A DNA stretch of 64,000 nucleotides from Papaver somniferum (lineage: Eukaryota > Streptophyta > Magnoliopsida > Ranunculales > Papaveraceae): positions 160,358,406-160,422,405 of the forward strand of contig NC_039363.1 in NCBI RefSeq assembly GCF_003573695.1, in the 5' to 3' direction. Made by a program: the position numbers and the translations under genes. Each line of letters opens with the position of its first letter. Position 1 is the stretch's first letter. Shown here one piece after another: positions 58,611 to 64,000 of this stretch. A model generated the notes under the pieces. It was not told the origin of the DNA and searched no databases. It worked only from the letters and a program-made list of their open reading frames with translations.

Positions 58611-59189
58611 AAATGCAAAGATTTGTTGCAAAGTGTCAACACATAAATAATTCACCTCGTGATTTGGCAATTTGCTGACATCAGATGCATAAAATTTTCA
58701 TCTCTGCTCTTCAATGAAAGTAACAAGCCTTCTATGTTTAAGATGCAATTCAGAATGCTCCTCATGTAGTTCCTCTCTTTGCATTTTTCATATGCGCATA
58801 TTTTCCTTCAGTGCATCTGTGTTATTGGATTGTTTCATCTTTCTGTACTCATCTAGAAGCAGTTGCTCTTCATCACTGTAATCCTTTACCCATCATGGTT
58901 GCATCTGAAAACATGCCAAAGTATAAATATTGATCATAGGTGTAATATATTTTACACCTGTGTTACATGTGTAGGTGTATATTGTTGTTCACGAGACAAG
59001 TTCTTTTAAAATCTATCACCAATATATAATCTTGCACACCTTATCAAGGTGTATATTAATGTACACATCGAGTAATAAATCACTATCGTAAGAAAGTTAT
59101 CGAGATACCTTTTTCTTGGCGTCATTTAGGTCTTTCTCAATTGTATTACTGAGGTCACTGATAACACACCTTATAAGCCTCGGCACACC

Positions 59190-61101
59190 TTCTTCAATGA
59201 TTGAAATGGAGTTTAGAACACATAACCATGACTGGATAAAGCATAGTATGCGTACTTGCATATATGTAATACAAGTCCGGGAACCATAGTATGCATACCC
59301 GTATGCGTATTGGTTGATTTAGTGAAAGTCCAGGAACCCTGTACGCATACCGGTACGCGTACTGGCGTGAAGTTCAAGTCCGACAATTTATGCCTACCGA
59401 GTTTGGAAGGTATGCGTACCCGTTCGCATATTGGCGAACCCAAACTAAGTCCGACTACTTAGGTATGCGTACTCATTTGCATACTTGAGTAGGTTATGTT
59501 CTAAAATCGATTTGTTCATGAACTAATAAATTTATATAATAAGGAATGCAATCTTTTTCAAACTGTGGCTATAATGTTCATGAATTAATTCATGTGAATC
59601 AGAATCGATTTTGCTTCAGTTATGTCTCGTACACTTCTATGAGAATATAAACAATTGAACAATTCTAGAACTAGCTTCATGTGAGTCATTTGAACTAGTT
59701 AAGGTTAAGATGAATATGGTTGATATGAAAGTGTTCATATGGCTAACTTCGGTTAACTATTATTGAGCCAACAAAGGTGTACACGTTTAGGTACTGTTAC
59801 TCTTATCTAAAGGAAGTCACTTTTCATTTGTGTGTAACAAGCTAAGTTCGATCTAACGGTTGAAAGATATTAGCTTGAGTCTAATCGAGTTTTCATCTAA
59901 CGATGAATATTGAATGCTTTCTTACCAAGGTAACATTGATTGCTAACCCTGATTTGAAGACTATATAAAGGAGAACTCTACAACTAGGAAACCTAATCCC
60001 CATACCTGATGTGTGATACTAGTTGCGACTAGAGTCGATTCTCCTTTAACCTTAGGTTTTTCACGAAACCCTATAGGTCAATGACTTGAAGACTTCATTG
60101 GGATTGTGAAGCCATACCCAACTATTTTCTCTGTAGTTGCGTGTTCTGACCTTGTTGTTTTCTATCGTGATTGAGTACTATCTTCTCCAAGATTTGTTCG
60201 ATATTTAATCTCCGATAGGAAAGATAAAAAGTAGTCACAAACATCTTCGTCTCATCGTTTGTAATTCCACAATATCTTGTTTCGCTACCATACGATTGGG
60301 ATTATTATGAGGTATTGATATTTCTGGGCTGTTCTTCGGGAATATAAGTCCGATATATCAATTGGTTTCTGTTCACCTTGATTTATCAAAAGACGAAACA
60401 AAATCATAGGTTTATCTGTGGCAGACAGTTTTATCTATACAACAGACTTTTCTGTGTGAGACAGATTGGTTTATCAAGTCTTCAAATTTGGGTCATAGCA
60501 ACTTTTAGTTGTGGGTGATATCAACTAAGAGAATCATGTGCGTAGAGTCCTGCTGGGATATAGAGACGTAAGGAGCGCAACTGTACCTTGATCAGTGTGA
60601 TATTGGTTAGGGCCCAACTACATTCCAGTCCGAAGTTAACTTGGAGTAGGCTAGTGTCTGTAGCGGATTAATACAGTTTGGTGTTCAAACCTGGAATAGG
60701 TCCCAGGGTTTTTCTGCATTTGCTCTTTCCTCGTTAACAAAATTTCTGGTGTCTGTGTTATTTCTTTTTCGCATTATATTTGTTTATATAATTGAAATAT
60801 CACAGGTTGTCGATAAGTTAAATCAATTGTGAATTCAACCTTTGGTTGTTGATTAAATTGATTGACACTTCGATATTGGTTTTTGATAACGTCCAAGTTA
60901 TTCTTATATTCAATCGGGGTCGCAAATTCCTATTTAGTTGATTGGGGGTTTAATTGAGAAATAGAGATATAACTCTTTGATATACTTTTCTTAAGATTGA
61001 GTCTGACTGTCTAGTTGATTCTCTTGAAAGTATATTGGAGTTAGTCCATAAAGATTGCTAAGCAAAATATTGGGTGTGGTTGTTAGAACTCCGCTTTTTC
61101 A
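59190..61101 (+). repeat. 5' LTR of family-X element 2, copy L6 (type A), 5'-truncated
   Basis: Homology to L3 begins at TTCAATGATTGAAATGGAG near 59190, so about 550 bp of the LTR start is missing. It then follows L3, including the type-A block (59245-59480) and TATA box (59961). It ends CCGCTTTTTCA at 61101, directly before a PBS. Confidence 0.85.
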
Positions 61102-61103
61102 GT

Positions 61104-61115
61104 TGGTATCAGAGC
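61104..61115 (+). other. Primer binding site (initiator tRNA-Met)
   Basis: TGGTATCAGAGC exactly matches the 12-base complement used by plant initiator tRNA-Met-primed elements. It lies two bases after the LTR end. Confidence 0.95.
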
Positions 61116-61167
61116 AGGCAAACACGTTCAAGACCTTATAAGTCTGAGTTTGTAGCGACCTGACCCT

Positions 61168-61343
61168 ATGGAAAATAATATTATCTCTGACAACGCATCA
61201 CCAGTTCAGAATCCCTCTGTTTTAGTTTAAATCCTTGAGTCTACTGAGAAACCTCTCATATCTTCTCCATTGACTGAAACTATGTTCGACTGGGAAAAAT
61301 CCCTAGATGAACAGTTGGATGATCTTTCAGATAAAAGTGATTC
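61168..61343 (+). pseudogene. Gag start of family-X element 2
   Basis: ATG 61168 opens a frame matching the gag start of element 1 (NNIISDNASPVQNPSVLV, then a stop, then SPLTETMFDWEKSLDEQLDD). It is cut by solo LTR L7 after DKSDS and continues beyond it at 63712. The same target GATTC appears at both edges. Confidence 0.8.
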
Positions 61344-63706
61344 TGTTAGAGCACTGCTCGGTCGAACTCGCATGCGTTGCTATCTGAAGCATGTTTGTCA
61401 ATGTTAGTGATCAAAACTATAAGTCTTGATTTCTAGTCTACTATAGCTAAGTCTCGGACTAGGATAAAAAGTGTAGTTGAGCTGAAGAACTCCATGACGA
61501 TCATCATATAAGACGAAGAACTACTCAAGGAACTGGTGGAACTTCATCGACTAAAAGGTATGTGGAGACTTGAACTATCTATCACTCAAAAGTCTGTCTA
61601 CTCTATCTCCTATCTTGAGACAAATGTCGTTTTACTATATAGACTTTGATTATACATATTTGCTATTTCGAGACGAGTTTATATCGCTTATCTATTTCTC
61701 GAAATATGTGTTGGTAAGCTTTCACTTTGGAAAAGTTCATCTTTACCTAGTGACGAAAGTCGTATTATGTTTCAATTACTTGAAAATGGCTTTGACGAAA
61801 AATAGTTTGTGAATAACAACTATATAACGTCCTCTAAGAATGTTTCAATTATTGAAATGAGAGTTTAGAATATATAACCATTGTTGGATATATGCATTGT
61901 GTGGTAACACATATATGTATAAGTCCTTATTCCTTGAACCAAAGTATGCGTACTTTGCTGATCAGGAAAACCAGAACAGAGTCTGCGAACCCATTCCACG
62001 ATTTATCGGAGGTTCTCGTCCCGAGAAAATCTGCTGGAGTTTGTGAATTGTTTACAAACTTATTCCGGGTACTTAAGTCCGCATACCTAGTCCGTGTACT
62101 TAGGTTGATTATTTTCTAAAAACGATTATTCGTGAACTTATACTTATATTAACTAAGGAATGCAAGTTTACAAACCGTGGCTATAAAGTTCATGAATCGA
62201 TTCGAGTGAATCAAATCGTTTTTGCTTCGATTGTGTCTTGTATACTTCTATAAGATCTAAGCAATTGAAAAACTCTCTAACTAGTTCATTTGAGTCATTT
62301 GAACTAGTTATGGTAAAGAAGAATACAGTTAATATGGAAGTGCTCATATGGCTAACCATTTGGTTAACTACGGTGAACCAACTTAATGTACATGTTTGGG
62401 TACGGTTACACAAGCCTAAAATCGTGCATTTCATTTGTGTGTAACAAGCTAACTTTTTGATCTAACGGTTGAAAGATATTAGCTTCAATCTAATCAGGTT
62501 TTCATCTAACGGTGAATATTGAATTCTTTGTTACTAAGCTAACATTGATTGCAAGCCCTGATTTGAAAGACTATATAAGGGAGAACTCTAGCAACTGGGA
62601 AACCTAATCCCCACACCTCCTGCGTGATACTAGTTGTATTAGCTAGAGTCGATTCTCCTTTAACCTTAGGTTTCTACCGAGACCCTGTAGGTTAACGACT
62701 TGAAGACTTCATTGGGATTGTGAAGCCAGACCGATACTACTTTCTTGTAGTTGTGTGATCTGATCTTGCTGTTTCTATCGTATTGAGTACGATCGTAATG
62801 ATTGGCTTGATATTGATATCTACGATAGACAATATATAAAAGTAATCACAAACATCTTCGTCTCATCGTTTGTGATTCCACAATATCTTCTTTCGCCGAG
62901 TCGATTAAGATTATTGTATGGTGATTGATAATACTGAGCTGTTCTTCGGGAATATAAGTCTGGTTTATCAATTGGTTCCTGTTCACCTTGATACAAAAGA
63001 CGACACAAAACTCGTATGTATTTCTGTGGGAGACATATTTATCTATTACTGTAGACTTTTCTGTGTGATACAGATTTGTTTATTAAAGTCTTCGACTTTG
63101 GGTCGTAGAAATTCTTAGTTGTGGGTGAGATCAGCTAAGGGAATCAAGTGCGTAGTAACCTTTTGGGATCATAGACGTAAGGAGCGCAACTTTACCTTGG
63201 ATTAGTGTAAGATTGATTGGGATTCAACTACAGTCCAGACCAAAGTTATTTTGTAGTAGGCTAGTATCTGTAGCGGCTTAATATAGTGTGGTGTTCAATC
63301 TGAACTAGGTCCCGAGGTTTTTCTGTATTTGCGGTTTCCTCGTTAATAAAACTTCTAGTGTCTGTGTTATTTCTATTCCGCATTATATTTTGTTATATAA
63401 TTGAAATATCACAGGTTGTGCGTTGTATCGATCAATTGTGAAATCCAACCTTTGGTTGTTGATTGAAATTGATTGATCCTTGAATATTTGTCTTTGGTGC
63501 CGTTCAAGTGATTTCTCTTGTATTCAATTAGACTTGCAGATTTATATTTGCTTGAGTAAGAATTGAATCGAGAAAGAGAGATATAAATCTTTGATATACT
63601 TTATTAAGATTGATTCTAGTTGATTCTCTTGAAAGTATATTGGAGTTAGTCCATACAGATTGCTAATCGAAATATTGGGTGCGGTTGTTCTACCCCCTGT
63701 TTTTCA
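61344..63706 (+). mobile_element. Solo LTR of family X nested in gag, copy L7 (type B), TSD GATTC
   Basis: The LTR starts TGTTAGAGCACTGCTCGG and ends CCCCCTGTTTTTCA. GATTC lies on both sides (61339-61343 and 63707-63711). It is 2363 bp. The type-B block lies around 61965-62110 and the TATA box at 62571-62578. No PBS or internal sequence is present. Confidence 0.94.
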
Positions 63707-64000
63707 GATTCAAAAGAGGGACAAGATCTTGATGAAGAAGTCTCACAATATATCAAGCTTTTTGACAATCTCTTAAAGAAAATAAGTCAACTGCTTGCTT
63801 GGATGAATATTTGATTCCTCTCTGTTAAGAAGACAGGAAATTGAGAAAACTCTTTAAGGGATATGATTGCGGTTACAAACTTTTACAACCTATTCTTAAA
63901 GATCGTGAAGAAGATGTGCTTTTAAAGAATTTTGAATGTGATAATCTTCATCGAAATATCTTTGTGTTGAAATAAAGACTTGCAGAAATTGAAGCAAAAT
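63707..64000 (+). pseudogene. Gag of family-X element 2, continued to the window edge
   Basis: The sequence resumes where it was cut: GQDLDEEVSQYIKLFDNLLK matches element 1 at 39035-39090. It continues with stops and frame changes like those in element 1 and runs off the window. Whether pol genes follow in this copy cannot be seen. Confidence 0.75.

Larger units (their letters stand above)
53098..58910 (-). pseudogene. Ulp1-like cysteine protease gene of the MULE, multi-exon, interrupted
   Basis: On the minus strand coding islands occur in order. First a Glu/Asp-rich and helical N-terminal region (58910-58400), with short exons to 57716. Then come 55300-54680 and 54660-54480, an exon with VVGRVLCNLMFNKDLDQEVL and ending ITGPTAC (54309-54129), and the catalytic exon (53745-53521). 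In that last exon VKVQVIPMNHS-like sequence is followed, one frame away, by GRHWSLLKFDFKSLKWKLYN, matching the His and Asp region of C48 (Ulp1) proteases. The final exon has INPDFLVYTCYFMKRSLKKR. Ulp1 enzymes process SUMO. MULEs carrying Ulp1-like genes (KIMULE/Kaonashi) are known in plants. A family-X solo LTR splits the gene, and frameshifts and stops occur. Confidence 0.65.

Noticed and set aside
1..64000. CRISPR arrays, rRNA or tRNA genes, or pararetrovirus sequences
   Set aside because: None seen. The regular repeats present are transposon tandem repeats, and all RT domains read as Ty3, Copia or non-LTR types.

Overview
This window is a plant nuclear sequence made almost entirely of nested transposable elements. 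I see no intact single-copy host gene. The evidence for a plant is the element set: Ty3/Gypsy Tat-lineage and chromodomain elements, Copia elements primed by initiator tRNA-Met, Helitrons with CTAG ends, Stowaway MITEs, MULEs with a Ulp1-like partner gene, and fragments of plant Aurora kinase and LRR receptor kinase genes. AT-richness and short introns fit a eudicot. The large LTR family starting TGTTAGAGCACTGCTCGG reminds me of poppy (Papaver, Ranunculales) DNA, but that is recollection and untested.

Layout. 1-10017 (+): a decayed Tat-lineage Ty3 element with an internal deletion joining the gag start to reverse transcriptase, then dual RNase H, integrase, two antisense spliced genes, a polypurine tract and a long 3' LTR full of tandem repeats. 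10018-11880: a truncated LTR of family X, my label for the TGTTAGAGC family. 11885-13790: remains of a chromodomain Ty3 element. 13791-18206: a 5'-truncated Copia element with nearly complete integrase, RT and RNase H and a 705-bp 3' LTR carrying a tRNA-like SINE. 18824-24462: a Helitron cluster, including two ~2.3-kb copies joined exactly head to tail, each with a promoter and RPA-like exons, and one older copy split by a Stowaway MITE. 25496-27929: solo family-X LTR with TSD ATTGT. 29324-30255: second copy of the Tat LTR. 30256-36292: a composite region with GTGTACA hairpin repeats and antisense exons of an Aurora kinase and an LRR receptor kinase, plus a GAGTCA-rich MITE.

36293-42302: a family-X element with both LTRs, a tRNA-iMet PBS and only a gag-like internal region. 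42303-46060: a pile-up of 5'-truncated non-LTR retroelements carrying an RLE-like endonuclease domain, and SINEs, inserted in each other's (ATT)n tails. 46060-46640: a Copia RNase H fragment. About 47135-59189: a MULE with a sense transposase and a convergent antisense Ulp1-like protease gene, broken by a probable solo LTR (48236-50861) and a family-X solo LTR (55273-57710, TSD TTCTT). 59190-64000: another family-X element, truncated at its 5' end, with a third solo LTR (61344-63706, TSD GATTC) inside its gag.

The region works as a graveyard. The most interesting points are the antisense genes in the Tat element, the tandem Helitrons with an RPA-like gene, the gene-fragment capture block, the dispersed GTGTACA-N4-TGTACAC hairpins, and the gag-only LTR family with a two-type hypervariable LTR block. 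Junctions, TSDs and splice signals were read by eye; homologies come from motif recognition without a database search.
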